From: Kingdonia uniflora
Lineage: Eukaryota; Streptophyta; Magnoliopsida; Ranunculales; Circaeasteraceae
Assembly: GCA_014058105.1 (NCBI GenBank)
Contig: JACGCM010000715.1
Coordinates: 744,001 to 808,000 of the forward strand
DNA: 64,000 nucleotides
Reading direction: 5' to 3'
The number at the start of each line of letters is the position of its first letter. Position 1 is the first letter of the stretch. Below the pieces are notes generated by a model. The model searched no databases and was not told where the DNA came from. It was given only the letters and a program-made list of their open reading frames with translations. Position numbers and translations under genes: made by a program. Shown one piece after another: positions 43,914 through 54,840 of this stretch.

Positions 43914-45848
43914 ATGCATAGTAGGACTCGTTCCAATAAAAGTGTGGAACGATCTAGGGACAATTTAGATCATCCTCATCTTAACAGTCCACCTATTGTG
44001 CCTCGATGACCTAGGAGTTATAATCCTAAAGCGCGTCCCTTTCTCTCTATCGCATCTACATCAACATCCTAGTGTACCGTAACTATGGCTAAAAAATCTT
44101 TGTACGAGAAACTCACTCCAAAGTCTATTACACCACCGCAAGTCATTGCTTTACCTGCTACCACTGCACGACATTTTGACATCAAGTCCCATACTATTCA
44201 GATGTTGCCGTCCTTTTATGGACGTTTGAACCAAAACCCGCACAATCATATAAAAGAGTTTCTTAGGATATGCGGTCTTTTTCAGTTTAAAGACCTATCC
44301 ACTGAGTATGTCCGACTTACTCTTTTTCCATTCACCTTACATGATAAAGCGTCTCACTGGTTAGACTCGTTGCCCGCCAATTCCATTAGCACTTGGGATG
44401 ATTTATTAATGAAATTTCTAGCCAAATATTTCCCTCTAGGCCAAACGATGGCACTCCAACGAGAAATTGCTGATTTTAAAGAGAATGGAGGGAATTCATT
44501 CCACAAGGCTTGGAGAGATTTCAAGACTTACTTTATAATTTTCCTCATCATGGATATCCTAAATCTAAACTTGTCCAGTTCTTTTACAAAGGTGCCTCTG
44601 AAGAAACCAAGATGAGCCTCGAAACAATGAATGGCAGAGATTTCTTAGGCCTCACTCCCACTGAAGCATATGCATTTTTAGAGAAACTTGGTATCAATTC
44701 CCAGCAATGTGATTGTACTTATGTTAACTGCAATGTTGATATTCACAAGAAATCAGGTGCTGAGAATAAGACCATCCTAGTTAAACCCGAAATTACTCAT
44801 CAAATTATGCACCTAACAAAGATGGTTGAAAAGTTAGCAAGCAAAGTGGAATCATCTCAAGCGATGAGTGTGCATAACGAGCCTAACATTCTTCCATGTA
44901 CTATATGTTCTAGCCCTGTTCATACTGCTCATGCTTGCCCCTTATTTTCAAACTCATATAAGGGCGATGCTTGCACAATTTGTGGAAATCAAGGTCACAC
45001 GACTCCTGGCTGTAAGAACTTTAATCACGAGTTGACGGAGGAACAAATAAATGCCATCTATGGTTAGTCTCGACAGTCGTTCTATAATCAACCATCAGAC
45101 CAACCTCAAGGTGGAAGCCCCAACCTACAAAAATCTCAATTTCGTGCTCATGCACAAGTTAGCCCACCCGAATTTCAACATCCAAGATATGGTAATAGCA
45201 CTTCCATGTACAACCAGTGGCAAGGCCCTCCTCGCCAATTAAATAGAAACATTCGACCTCAACAAATTTAACCTCAGTCAAATCAGTTTCAAAACCATGG
45301 CACATCAAACCAACTAGTCCATGTGAACCAGTTTGAGCCATAACCATTGAGCACTTCGAGGAAGCTTGTTCCTCAAACTTCATATGCGACTCCTGCACAA
45401 TTACAAGATAACCAGTTTCAAACTCTGATGTTGCAATACATGCAACATCAAGATCAGGCAATTACTCACGAGAAAGGCAAGTTCCCGAGCCAAATCCATC
45501 CTAATCCTAAGGGCAACGAAAAAGAAATCGTATATGAGATAGGAAAAAATTCAGAGCCTCTGAACTATCAAAGTGAGCTTAAGAGTGTGATCACTCTTCG
45601 ATCGAGACAACGGGTTGATAATAGAGTTGAGATGCCAAAAAAAGGTCCCCAAGGTTGTCACAAATCCTAGCCAAGCACAAGAACCAGCGGTTCCAGACGA
45701 GTTTATTTCCACGAGTGCACCCGTAGATCAGAACAAACCCGCAACCATTGTATCGACTCCCTATGTACCCAAGGCACCGTTTCCTAATCGCATAGTTCAA
45801 TCAAAGCGAGAAAAACAATTTGAAGAAATAAAGGAGGTATTCAAAAAT
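43914..45848 (+). pseudogene. Athila gag, interrupted by C2
   Basis: From ATG 43914 (MHSRTRSNKSVERSRDN…) the frame continues through two stops to the 44085-44615 block: …FDIKSHTIQMLPSFYGRLNQ…, …HIKEFLRICGLFQFKD…, …LTLFPFTLHDKASHWLDSLP…, …MKFLAKYFPLGQTMALQREI…. A frameshift near 44540 moves it to the 44510-45067 frame (…LVQFFYKGASEETKMSLE…, …LTPTEAYAFLEKLG…). Cys/His clusters CTICSSPVHTAHACPLF and CTICGNQGHTTPGC follow, then the Gln/Asn/Pro-rich tail ending …VITLRSRQRVDN… and …KREKQFEEIKEVFKN. C2 sits after …FKN (TSD at 45844-45848). Confidence 0.85.
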
Positions 45849-46733
45849 TGTTGGATTGTTTCAAAAACTCATTTGGACATTGGGTTTGGGCTTAAGTTTG
45901 GGTATGGGCTTGGGGCTTTTGTTCTCATTTAAAATGGGTCTTTCATCTCCTTCATTCCAACGGCTATTACATTGATAGACCTGATCTTCAGGGAGCATTT
46001 CGCCTGAGCGTTTTGCATGCATTTAAAGATTGTTATTAACGTTTTGTTATTGAACATTTTGCATGTTTATGACCGTTGTGTTTTAACCTATAAATACCTT
46101 CCTTCCTCCTACAAACTGAGACACACAAAAACTACTGTTGATCATCTTCTCTCTTTCTCTTTCTAAAAACGGTTTATACTTGAGGTGCAAACTCATTCAG
46201 TTTTTACGTAGACTTCCGGCGAAGTTACCGTATATGCTCGTTGTATCCTAGGAGTGTACTTGAGATACTCTTTAAAGAGAGTGTGACCCACGCCTCAAGT
46301 GTTAATCATCTTGTTACTCTTTCAGATAAATCGTTGTTACTATTACTATTGTCCAGAACTCGGTGTTGCTGTCACGAAGCTTAATTCTGCTGCGAAGCTC
46401 AAGTTTGTTGTTACTGTTCCTATTCAAAACTGTTACTGTTACAGTTCGAAATTGTTGTTGCTGTTAAAAGATCGAATCTGTTGTTACTTACCTGAGCTCG
46501 AATCTCTTTGTTGCTTCAACCTAACATTTGTGGTTTTGAAATTATTGTTTTACGAAACTGTCCTAATCGAAGTTACTGTAGCTGTTACTATTTGAAGTTA
46601 CTGTAGCTGCTACTGTTCAAAATTACTGTAGCTGTTGCTATTTGATGTCTCTATAGCTGTTGCTGTTATGAATTACTAAACATAAAACGAAAGAGGAAAG
46701 CTAATTACAGGTTCCTTTCAATTTTATTCTACA
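45849..46733 (+). repeat. 5' LTR of C2 (885 bp)
   Basis: It begins TGTTGGATTGTTTC. TATA-like 'cctataaatacctt' lies at about 46089, followed by the 'cctacaaactgagacacac' block. The second half is rich in GTTACTGTT/GTTGTTGCT repeats, which create spurious Tyr/Cys-rich frames. It ends …TTCTACA at 46733. Confidence 0.9.
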
Positions 46734-46760
46734 ATTTTAAAGAGTATCTATTTCTATAAT

Positions 46761-47330
46761 ATGTCTCTTACTTCAGACGTGTTGAAGTTTGATTCCAACA
46801 AACCCTCTAAGTTTGATGGTCTCAACTTCAAGAGATGGAAGAACAAAATATTCTTTTATCTCACACTTAAGGAAGTAGCTTCTGTTCTAGAACAAGAATT
46901 CCCAATTGAACCTCCCGTTCCTATTCCTGTGGTAGACCCTGACCTGATTACAAATGAATATGACAAAACCTTAGAATCAATCTCGAATTGGACTGAGGCT
47001 GACTTCAAATACTGCAATTTTATCCTGAACAGTTTAGTAGACGAACTATACGATTACTATCTACAGTCTGAAACTACAAAAACCGTTTGGGAAACATTAC
47101 AGAGGAAGTATGACATGAAAGAGGCAGGCTCTAAATTTTTTGCCGTAAGCCGATATCTCAAGTTCACTATGGTCGACGATAAGTCGGTAATTACCCAATC
47201 ACATGAGTTGCAGCGAATTGCGCATGAGATCGTGTCCGAAGGGATACCTCTTGATGAACAATTTCAGGTAGCCGTGATGATTGAAAAATTACCGCCTAAT
47301 TAGAAAGACTATAAAAATATCCTACGACAC
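46761..47330 (+). pseudogene. C2 gag
   Basis: ATG 46761, only 27 bp after the LTR. The reading MSLTSDVLKFDSNKPSKFDG, LNFKRWKNKIFFYL, …LVDELYDYYLQSETTKTVWE…, TLQRKYDMKEAGSKFFAVS, RYLKFTMVDDKSVITQSHE, …AVMIEKLPPN is a copia gag (UBN2-type). A single stop replaces the Trp usual after LPP(S/N) (TAG at 47301-47303); the same frame then continues to the zinc knuckle. Gag would form the particle. Confidence 0.85.
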
Positions 47331-47945
47331 AAGTCAAAGGAACTTACCATGAAGAGCTTGATTACTCGTCTTAGGGTTGAAGACGAATCTAGAAAACAAG
47401 ACCTGAAAGAGGAAATCCTTTTGGTTCAAGCCAAAGGGAAGGTCCATATGAAACCTAAAGGGAAACCTTTCAAGGCTAAGAATGGCGGTAATCAGAACAA
47501 CTGTCCTAATGGTGGTAATCCGAATAACCGTCAGAAAAATGGACACCAAAATCCTAACAAGGGAACAAACCAACAAGCCCCACCATATAACGGAACAGTT
47601 TCTATTGTGTGTTTCAACTGTAACAAGCCTGGACACATATCTAGAAACTGCCAGAACCGCAAACCTGTTGCTCAGGCGAACGTTACCGAAGAGCCCTTAG
47701 TGGCTATGATCATGGAGATCAACGTGGTCGGTGAAATCGACGGGTGGTGGGCTGATTCGGGCGCTTCTAGGCATGTTTGCTATGAACGTAATTGGTTCAA
47801 GACCTACAAGGAGACTGAAGACCAGAAGGTTCTACTTGGGGATTCCCATTACACCAAAGTGTTAGGCACTGAAGATGTTGAACTGGGATTTACCTCTGGA
47901 AGGGCAGTGACTCTTAAAAGATGTGATACACAGTCCTGAAATTAA
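47331..47945 (+). pseudogene. C2 gag zinc knuckle and protease
   Basis: Same frame as gag. Contains an Asn/Gly/Lys-rich linker, a CCHC knuckle CFNCNKPGHISRNC (C-x2-C-x4-H-x4-C intact), then the protease active site WWADSGASRHVCYERNWF (DSGA intact) and …KVLLGDSHYTKVLGTEDVEL…. A frameshift near 47915 (after GRAVTLK) moves the remaining protease (…HSPEIKKNLVSGYLLNKAG…) to another frame. Confidence 0.85.
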
Positions 47946-48905
47946 GAAGAATCTTGTTTCTGGCTATCTTCTCAACAAGGCAGGATCTCAGCTGACCATT
48001 GGCTCAGATCAATACATTTTGACTAAGGGTGGGATTTTTGTGGGAAAAGGGATTTGCTTGTAATGGAATGTTCAAATTGAGTATTGAATTGAATAAATCT
48101 GCTTCTACTTACTTATTGTCTTCTTTTAATATTTGGTACTCTAGACTATGTCATGTTAACAAGAAGCTAGTACACAATATGAGTAAACTAGGTATGATCC
48201 CTAAAGTAGATTTAAATGATTTTGATAAATGTCAATCTTGTAGTCAAACTAAGATTACTAAAACCTCATATAAAAGTATTGTAAGGGAATCACAATTTTT
48301 AGATTTAGTACACTCTGACATTTGCGAAATGGACGGTACATTAACTCAAAATAGTAAAAGATATTTTATAACTTTTATAGATGATTACTCAAACTATACT
48401 CAGGTTTACCTAATGCATCACAAAAGTGAAGCTATAAATATGTTTAGGACATGTAACAGAGGTGAAAAATCAGTTTGATAGATACATTAAAAGATTTCAT
48501 AGTGATAGAGGCACAGAGTATGATTCACATGAATTTTAAAACTTGTATGAATCCTTAGGGATTATACATGAAACTACTGCTCTTTATTCTCCAGAATCAA
48601 ACGGTAAAGCTGAACGCAAAAATAGAACGTATACTTAGTTAATAGTTGTTATTTTACGTAGTTCTAGATTACCTAAATCTTTACTGGGTGAAGCTTTATT
48701 ATATGTTTGTCATGTTTTAAACCGTATTCCTCATATCATATCTGAATTATCACCTTATAAAATTTGGAGAAAAAGAAAACTTAATGTTACCTATTTTAAG
48801 GTTTGGGCTTGTTTAGCCTATGTTTGTAAACCTGATCCTAAATGAATAAAACTAGCTAGTAGAGCTTTAGAATGTGTTTTAATTGGTTATGCTATTAACA
48901 GTAAA
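47946..48905 (+). pseudogene. C2 integrase
   Basis: The zinc-binding part reads …WYSRLCHVNKKLVHNMSKLG…, KCQSCSQTKITKTSY (H-x4-H…C-x2-C). The core follows: …LDLVHSDICEMDGTLTQNSK, RYFITFIDDYSNYTQVYLM; after a shift, DRYIKRFHSDRGTEYDSHEF with the catalytic Asp, and SPESNGKAERKNRT with the catalytic Glu. The later part …HVLNRIPHIISELSPYKIW… and KVWACLAYVCKPDPK… includes stops. All three acidic catalytic residues appear kept, but the frame is broken. Confidence 0.85.
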
Positions 48906-49103
48906 GCTTACATGTTTCTTGATATTAAGAATACTGTAATAATTGAATCACTAGATGTTGATTTCTATGAGGACAAGTTTCCCTACTTACTGAGGGACAG
49001 TGGGGGTAGTAGTGGGGGTTCTCAACCTTCTTCATCTTCAACCCCTAATATACCTCAAGTAAACTTTCCTAGAGCTGTTAATTCTCATGATACAAACCCA
49101 TAA

Positions 49104-50035
49104 CTTCGTAGAGGTAAATGTTTAAAGATTGCTAAAGATTTTGGTAATGATTTTGTTGTATATACCTTAGAATCGGACCCCAATACTATCAGGGAAGCGT
49201 TAACCTCAGGCGATGCTGATTTGTGGCAAGAGGCCATTGATGATGAAATGGATTCTCTTACTACAAATAAAACTTGAGACTTAGTTAACTTACTTCCTGG
49301 TAGTCGCTCTATTGGGTGTAAATGAATATTAAAAAGAAAACTTAAACCAGATGGTACTATAGATAAATATAAGGCAAGTCTTGTAGCAAAAGGGATATGC
49401 GCAAAAGGAAAATATTGATTTCTTCGACACATATTCCCCAGTTACCCGTACGACAACCATTAGAGTATTATTGGCTGTTGCTGCCGTACACAATTTGTTT
49501 ATTCACCAAATGGATGTAAAAACTATGTTTTTAAATGGAGAGCTTGAAGAGGAATTATATATGGATCAGCCTGAAGGCTTTGTAGTACTTGGTGAGGAAC
49601 ACAAAGTCTGTAAGCTGAATAAGACCTTATACAGTTTAAAGCAAGCTCCAAAATAGTGGCATGACAGAATCGACCAATTAGTTCTTTCAAATGGTTTTAA
49701 GATTAGCATATAAATGCCTATATTATAAAGTATTTGGTGAAAGTTGTATTATGATATGTCTATACGTTGATGATCTACTTATTTGTGGTTCTACACTTGA
49801 TATCATTTTAGAGACCAAAACCATGCTTAACAATAATTTTGATATGAAGGACCTAGGCGAGGCTAGTGTAATTTTAGGCAAGAAGATCACACGCACAAAC
49901 ACTGGTATTACTATTAATCAATCTCATTACATTGAGAAGATATTAAAGATATACAAATATTTTGATCGTAGACCTGCTTGTACTCCTTGTGATCCACAAG
50001 TTAAACTTTTAACAAACTTGGGGGAGGCAGTTTGA
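49104..50035 (+). pseudogene. C2 reverse transcriptase
   Basis: It starts with …REALTSGDADLWQEAIDDEM… (the 'W-x-x-A(I/M)xxEM' entry), a stop where Trp is usual (NKT-stop-DLV), then IGCK…LKRKLKPDGTIDKYKASLV, a shift at about 49395, NIDFFDTYSPVTRTTTIRV, …HQMDVKTMFLNGELEEELYM…, …LNKTLYSLKQAPK-stop. Then CLYVDDLLICGSTLDII with the intact YVDD box, and ASVILGKKITRTNTGITIN. The order is complete; at least four lesions inactivate it. Confidence 0.9.
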
Positions 50036-50039
50036 CAGA

Positions 50040-51620
50040 AAGAATACGCAAGTATTATTGGTAGCCTTCGCTATGCTACGGACTGTACTAGACCCGATAT
50101 AGCTTATGCTGTAGGGGTTTTATGTAGATTTACAAGTAAAATAAGTTTGACGCACTGGGGTGCTATTGATAGAGTTATGCAGTACCTCAAAAGGACCATG
50201 AACTTGGGTTTACACTATCATATGTTTCCCGCGGTCCTTGATGGATTTAAAGATGCAGATTGGAACTCATCTTCAGATAACTCCGAAGCCACCAGTAGAT
50301 ACGTGTTCAGTATAGCTGAAGGGGCGGTTTCTTGGAGATCCAAGAAACAAACGATTATAGCTTAGTCGACTATGGAGTCTGAGTTAGTAGCACTAACTGC
50401 AGCTAGTGAGGAGGAAAGTTAGTTAAAAGACCTCTTGTCTTATATTCCTTTATGGAGTAGGCCTATACCGCTGATACTGATCCACTCAGATAGTACTGCT
50501 GCGATTGCTAGAGTACAAAACAATTACTATAATGGTAAGAAGTTAACGATACGTCGCAAGCACAGTACGATGAGAGATTACCTCACATCTAGTACTGTTA
50601 CGAGGGGTGCAACTTTTGTCTGAATTTCTGATTTTCGATCCTATTTTTCCGATTTTGGAACACTATTTTACAGTTTCGATTTCCGAAAATCTAATTTCCA
50701 AATTTTGTCCAAAAATTTCGAATCGGAATCGGAGCAGATTTTGCAGTTCCGAAATTCCAAATTTTCTGATCCGATAATTCAGAATATATTCCGATCCGAT
50801 TTATTTCAAAAAATATTCCGAATATCCATCCGATTATTCCGAAAATTTATAAGTTAAACACTTAAACTTATATATGAATTAGGGCTCCATTCTCCACTCA
50901 TCTACCTTCAAAATCCACCATCGACTCTTCTCCACTGCCTCCACTGACTCTTCTTCTCCAAAAATCAAAATTCATCCACTACCTCCACTTCACCATCGAC
51001 TTTTCTCCATTGCCTCCACTCTACTGATCAGCAGTCCACTCCTCTGAAGATTAGTTTACTTTTATTTGAAGAAGAATCTTGGGCGTACATATCCAGTATC
51101 CATCTCCACTGCCTCCACTTTGATTTGAAGAAGAATCTTTGAATCTTTGATTTTAAATCTCCACTGCCTCTGTATAGTAGTTTCATAGGTGACTCTCTCT
51201 CTAGGTTGGCAACAGTATATCATAAGTAAAACAGTATCTTGATTTGGGTTTGATTTCCAATTTTTTTTTTGAATTATTCCGAAAATACATTCCGAATTTT
51301 TTTTTGAATTATTTAGAATTCCAAAATTTCTGAATATTCTGAATTCGAAAATATTTATGCAGTTCTGAAAAAAATCAGATCGGATCGGAACAGATTTTCC
51401 AGTTCCGAAAAAAATCAAAAAAATTCTGACTAGGCTCATTTCCAATCCGATCCGATCCAAAAACAGGCCTAACTGTTACAGTGGACTTTGTTAGATCAGA
51501 AAATAACTTGGCAGATCCTTTGACAAAAGGACTATCTTGTGACAAAGTGTTGAGCACATCTTTAGGGATGGGGATAAAGCCTGTTATAGAATCACAAGTG
51601 GTGGGAACCCAACCTAAATG
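50040..51620 (+). pseudogene. C2 RNase H, split by a hAT element
   Basis: Reads …SIIGSLRYATDCTRPDIAYA…, VGVLCRFTSKISLTHWGAI, …VMQYLKRTMNLGLHY…, …GFKDADWNSSSDNSEATSRY, …SWRSKKQTIIA-stop-STMESE…, …HSDSTAAIARVQNNYYNGK…, …HSTMRDYLTSSTVT. After the insert it resumes …VDFVRSENNLADPLTKGL…, then …SLGMGIKPV…. The DADW, E and SDS residues of copia RNase H are present. The hAT element (50602-51471) with its duplication separates the two parts. Confidence 0.85.
50602..51471. mobile_element. Non-autonomous hAT-like element in C2 (870 bp)
   Basis: A perfect 8-bp duplication ACTGTTAC (50594-50601 and 51472-51479) flanks it, and copia RNase H coding resumes exactly after removal of the insert plus one duplication copy. 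Ends: GAGGGGTGCAAC… and …ACAGGCCTA (inverts to TAGGCCTGT…), loosely inverted. The interior is rich in 'ttccga', 'ccgatccgat' and 'ctccactgcctccact' repeats and encodes nothing convincing. The insertion is younger than C2. Confidence 0.85.
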
Positions 51621-52154
51621 ACTGGAAATCCCAAGAAATAGGTTCAATGGGGAAAATAAATCACTGTGTTATAGAATCATACAAATAAGGAGTTTGTCAC
51701 TCTAGAGTTCATCTCGCTGTACATGAATATGCATGATATCTTAAAGCAAATGCTAGGCTGAGTTTTCTTAAACTCTAATGAGTTCTATATCTTATTCTAT
51801 GAGTGGGGTGTCTAGCTACAAGAACACTCATCATAGACTCACCAAGGTGATTGTGGAAGTGCGGCCGCTTCCTATGAGAAATTTGGCTAACTTCTCTAAA
51901 GCCTTCACCTATACTGGGATTAAGCGCATGGCTGAAATGTACTCGCATTTAGGAATTGCACCTAGTAGGGTTGTATGTGGTTCTCCTCACTGTATAAAAG
52001 CGAATAATGAGTTCAAAACTTTGATCACTTATTATTCTTATACGTCGAAGATTATCTACTACATAAAGGTTCAAGTCTAAGGATACCTTTACTTATGTAC
52101 ATCTCTATATATTAAAACCGTTATCTCATTTCTTTTCTCAATCAGAAAGTTTTT
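51621..52154 (+). other. C2 3' untranslated region
   Basis: Between RNase H and the purine tract. It includes a 100-codon frame (51778-52080; …AGIKRMAEM-type reading 'YTGIKRMAEMYSHLG') and the string 'gaagtgcggccgcttcctatgag', which I believe recurs in the 3' regions of related plant copia elements. Conservation of this segment may be structural rather than coding. I recognise no protein family. Confidence 0.4.
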
Positions 52155-52987
52155 AAAAGTGGGGGATTGTTGGATTGTTTCAAAAACTCATTTGGACATT
52201 GGGCTTATGTTTGGGTATGGGCTTGGGGCTTTTGTTCTCATTTAAAATGGGTCTTTCATCTCCTTCATTCTAACGGCTATTACATTGATTGACCTGATCT
52301 TCAGGGAGTGTTTTGCACGAGCGTTTTACATGCATTCAAAGATTGTTATTGACATTTTGTTATTGAACGTTTTGCTTGCTTATGACCGTTGTGTTTTAAC
52401 CTATAAATACCTTCCTTCCTCCTACAAACTGAGACACACAAAAACTACTGTTCATCATCTTCTCTCTCTAAAAATGGTTTATACTTGAGGTACAAACTCA
52501 TTCAGTTTTTACATAGACTTCCAGCGAAGTTACGCATATGCTCGTTGTATCCTGGGAGAGTACTTGAGATACTCTTTAAAGAGAGTGCGAGCCACGCCTC
52601 GAGCACTAATCATCTTGTTACTCTTTCAGATCAATCATTGTTACTATTACTATTGTTCAAAACTCGGTGTTGCTGTCACGAAGCTTAATTCTATTGCGAA
52701 GTTCGAGTTTGTTGTTACTATTCCTATTCGAAACTATTACTGTTACAGTTCAAAATTGTTATTGCTGTTAAAAGATCGAATCTATTGCTACTTACCTGAG
52801 CTTGAATATCTTTATTGCTTCGACCTAACATTTGTGGTTTCGAAATTATTATTTTTTAAAACTGTCCGAATAGAAGTTACTGTAGTTGTTGCTATTCGAT
52901 GTCTCTGCTGTTGTTGCTATTATGAATTACTAAACAGAAAAAGAAATGGGAAAGCTAATTACAGGTTCCTTTCAATTTTATTCTACA
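52155..52987 (+). repeat. Polypurine tract and 3' LTR of C2
   Basis: AAAAGTGGGGGA (52155-52166) precedes the LTR start TGTTGGATTG at 52168. The LTR (820 bp) matches 45849-46733 with substitutions and some deletions, mainly in the GTTACTGTT-rich half, and ends …TTCTACA at 52987. Confidence 0.9.
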
Positions 52988-53080
52988 AAAATGTCCTTTT
53001 GGCACGTTTATTTAGGTTATAACCAAATTCCAGTTGATCCAAAAAATCAAGAGAAAACAACCTTTACATGTCCTCTACTA
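52988..53080 (+). pseudogene. Athila reverse transcriptase fragment
   Basis: After C2 and the duplication, the plus strand reads WHVYLGYNQIPVDPKNQEK then TTFTCPL, the 'FSGYNQIPVxPEDQEKTTFTCP' part of gypsy reverse transcriptase. Gag ends at …EEIKEVFKN just before C2, so everything from the gag end through the start of reverse transcriptase is missing. The fragment is cut at about 53080, where an inverted LTR begins. Confidence 0.75.
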
Positions 53081-53723
53081 GGAGAGAGATGAAAACTTAT
53101 ATCTGAAAAAGCCTCCAAAATCAACCCAAAAACGAAATTATGAACTAGTCTGAAGGTCTCTCTACTAGGAGTCTTTTTCAAGTATTTATAGGAAATCCCT
53201 AATATTAGATTTATCTAATCTCGTCGTGTTGGAGTATTTTACCGGCTGTCTGATGTGTGGGAAAAATCTATAAATTTTTTGGAAGCTTTCTTTTCTTATC
53301 CTTTAAATGCTCGTAAAATATCACGTAAATCATTAATGATTTAATCTGTCTGCCCCACGATCTCCTCCAACCACTCACAAAATTTCAGCATTCATGATAT
53401 CTTGTATCAGGATATTTTTTGTTGGTTAATTGTCTCAGAGGTTGACCGTCGACTACTGGAGATGCTTCTACATGTATTGGGTCAAATGTGGCTACCTCAA
53501 ATATACTTCAAGAGATGGATGTCAGTTGGTTGACAGTCTTTTTGCTAAAGTGCTTCGAAGCAGCATTTTTGCTATAATTTGACACTTTTCCCGTCATCTG
53601 ATCTCCAATACTTTTATTAACTTAAAAAATTAATAAAACGATATAATTAGATAATTAAGGTCTTAAGACGATCAAAAGAGTGTGTCCAAGAGGTTTAAAT
53701 AAGATACATAAATGCACCTATCA
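53081..53723 (-). repeat. Inverted, truncated Athila LTR
   Basis: On the minus strand it begins TGATAGGTGCATTTATG at 53723 and continues to …CATCTCTCTCCT at about 53081. It matches the plus-strand LTR parts 39157-39602 and 42756-42935, without the G2 insert. The remaining 850 bp or so of the LTR are missing. The flank after 53723 is ATACC. Confidence 0.85.
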
Positions 53724-54840
53724 ATACCTGCAGTAATACATCTACATTGTAGAACGTTCCAGGGGAATTAGTACCGCAAATGGATCTGAGGCTCGCGCTT
53801 TGTGCAGAGCACCGTTGGAAGAATCTATTATGAGTCGGGGAGCTGCAGAATAAGGGACAAATATGGCTAATGGTGTAGTCGGTTCATCGAGGATGGAACC
53901 ACCCATTGATGAGGTAATAGTAGCTACATAACTAGTTGATACATTATGAGACTAGCCCGGCGTTCCACATACGCGTATAATAATAATGAGATCTCGATCT
54001 ATTAAAAGTCTGCAATAGGCACAACATAGGATCGTTCAGTAGAGATTTGTTGACAAGGTATTCATATTCGCTGATGTGCTCGCCATCAAGGATTTAGAGC
54101 CACTTATTGTAAATAACTGTATGTTGTTATATATTGGCTAAAGTGGGCATCTGGAATCCAAGAAGAGCTCAGCTTGCTAGTATAATATTAAATGATATAA
54201 TTGAGCATGTCGGTTATAAATGAGAAATGTACGGAAACACGATTAACTTGGAGATAATATGGTCAAGGCAATACTAGTTGCCTAAAAAATCTTTAAGAGA
54301 TTTGGCATCGATTGTAGTGTGACCTATTACCCTGTTATGGACGCTATAATATTTTGGTACTGATCTGTCTATCAAGTTGTCAGAGACAAGCTAGACATGC
54401 GTCTGATATAAATACCACATATCTATATGGGAAACTAGATGTGGATATCTACATGAAGCCGCCTGGGAAGGTATAAGCTTCTGAAAGCAACTAAGCCCGA
54501 CACACGAGGTATGTACGTAATAAAACTAGAAAATTTATTATTAACTTTAAGCAATAGGAGCCATGTGATATAATAAGTATTGACAGAGTATTTGAAGGTC
54601 GATGACTTTGCAAATATCCTTATCTGTCCATGCATTCTTATTTAGAACATAGAAACTAGCTTCAGTGTCATCATAACTGAAACATCTATTTGGAGTTTGT
54701 TTCATTTAGTGTCTAGAATAGGTGTCAACACTATCTTGTAGTTATTCATCGTCAGCGAGTGTACATGGAGTGACTATAGCTAGACTGACACTGAACAGAT
54801 AAGTGAGCTTCTATCTCTTTGCTCTAAAATGTCAAGTCCG
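53724..54840 (+). pseudogene. C1 pol, C-terminal part: reverse transcriptase remnant
   Basis: Plus-strand pieces of the same copia subfamily as the 36.5-39.1 kb part: …GISTANGSEARALCRAPLEE…, …SSRMEPPIDEVIVA…, …RAQLASIILNDIIEHVGY…, …FGIDCSVTYYPVMDAI…, …VVRDKLDMRLI…, …YLHEAAWEG…, LTEYLKVDDFANILICPC. These match the region from before reverse transcriptase to its middle; the YVDD box is degraded. Stops and shifts occur every few dozen codons. Sequence recognisable as C1 fades by about 54840. Confidence 0.7.

Larger units (their letters stand above)
45849..52987 (+). mobile_element. C2: full-length Ty1/copia element with LTRs and TSD AAAAT
   Basis: LTRs at 45849-46733 and 52168-52987 share start (TGTTGGATTG) and end (…TTCTACA) and are bordered by a perfect 5-bp duplication AAAAT (45844-45848 and 52988-52992). 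The plus-strand order is gag, zinc knuckle, protease, integrase, reverse transcriptase, RNase H: Ty1/copia. The copy is broken by several stops and frameshifts and by a hAT insertion in its RNase H region. It is younger than the Athila unit it sits in. Confidence 0.95.
39157..53723 (+). mobile_element. Athila-type Ty3/gypsy unit, rearranged, inserted in C1
   Basis: The left end is a plus-strand LTR (39157-43782, split by G2). Then come the primer site (43785-43802), gag (43914-45848), insertion of C2, a short reverse transcriptase fragment (52988-53080) and an inverted, truncated Athila LTR (53081-53723). Both outer ends are therefore LTR starts (TGATAGGTGC…), and they are flanked by GTACC and ATACC, a near-perfect 5-bp duplication. 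Protease, most of reverse transcriptase, RNase H and integrase are missing. Assignment to Athila rests on the primer site, gag type and LTR. Confidence 0.75.
19598..54840 (+). mobile_element. C1: old Ty1/copia element, split by nested insertions
   Basis: The proposed parts, all on the plus strand and in order, are: 5' LTR 19598-19857, leader 19858-20891 plus 35888-36541, gag 36542-37506, integrase region 37.8-39.15 kb and reverse transcriptase 53724-54840. The leader is interrupted by Tat1 and the pol gene by the Athila unit. The Athila insertion is supported because the same copia subfamily reads on both sides and the flanks GTACC/ATACC nearly match. Joining the LTR at 19598 to this gag is inference from order and spacing. 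No 3' LTR was found; C3 follows directly. The pol region is full of stops, so the element is old and dead. Confidence 0.6.

Noticed and set aside
46299..46595. Tyr/Cys-rich frame in the C2 LTR (and its counterpart at 52564-53022)
   Set aside because: Caused by GTTACTGTT-type repeats within the LTR; no coding role is expected.
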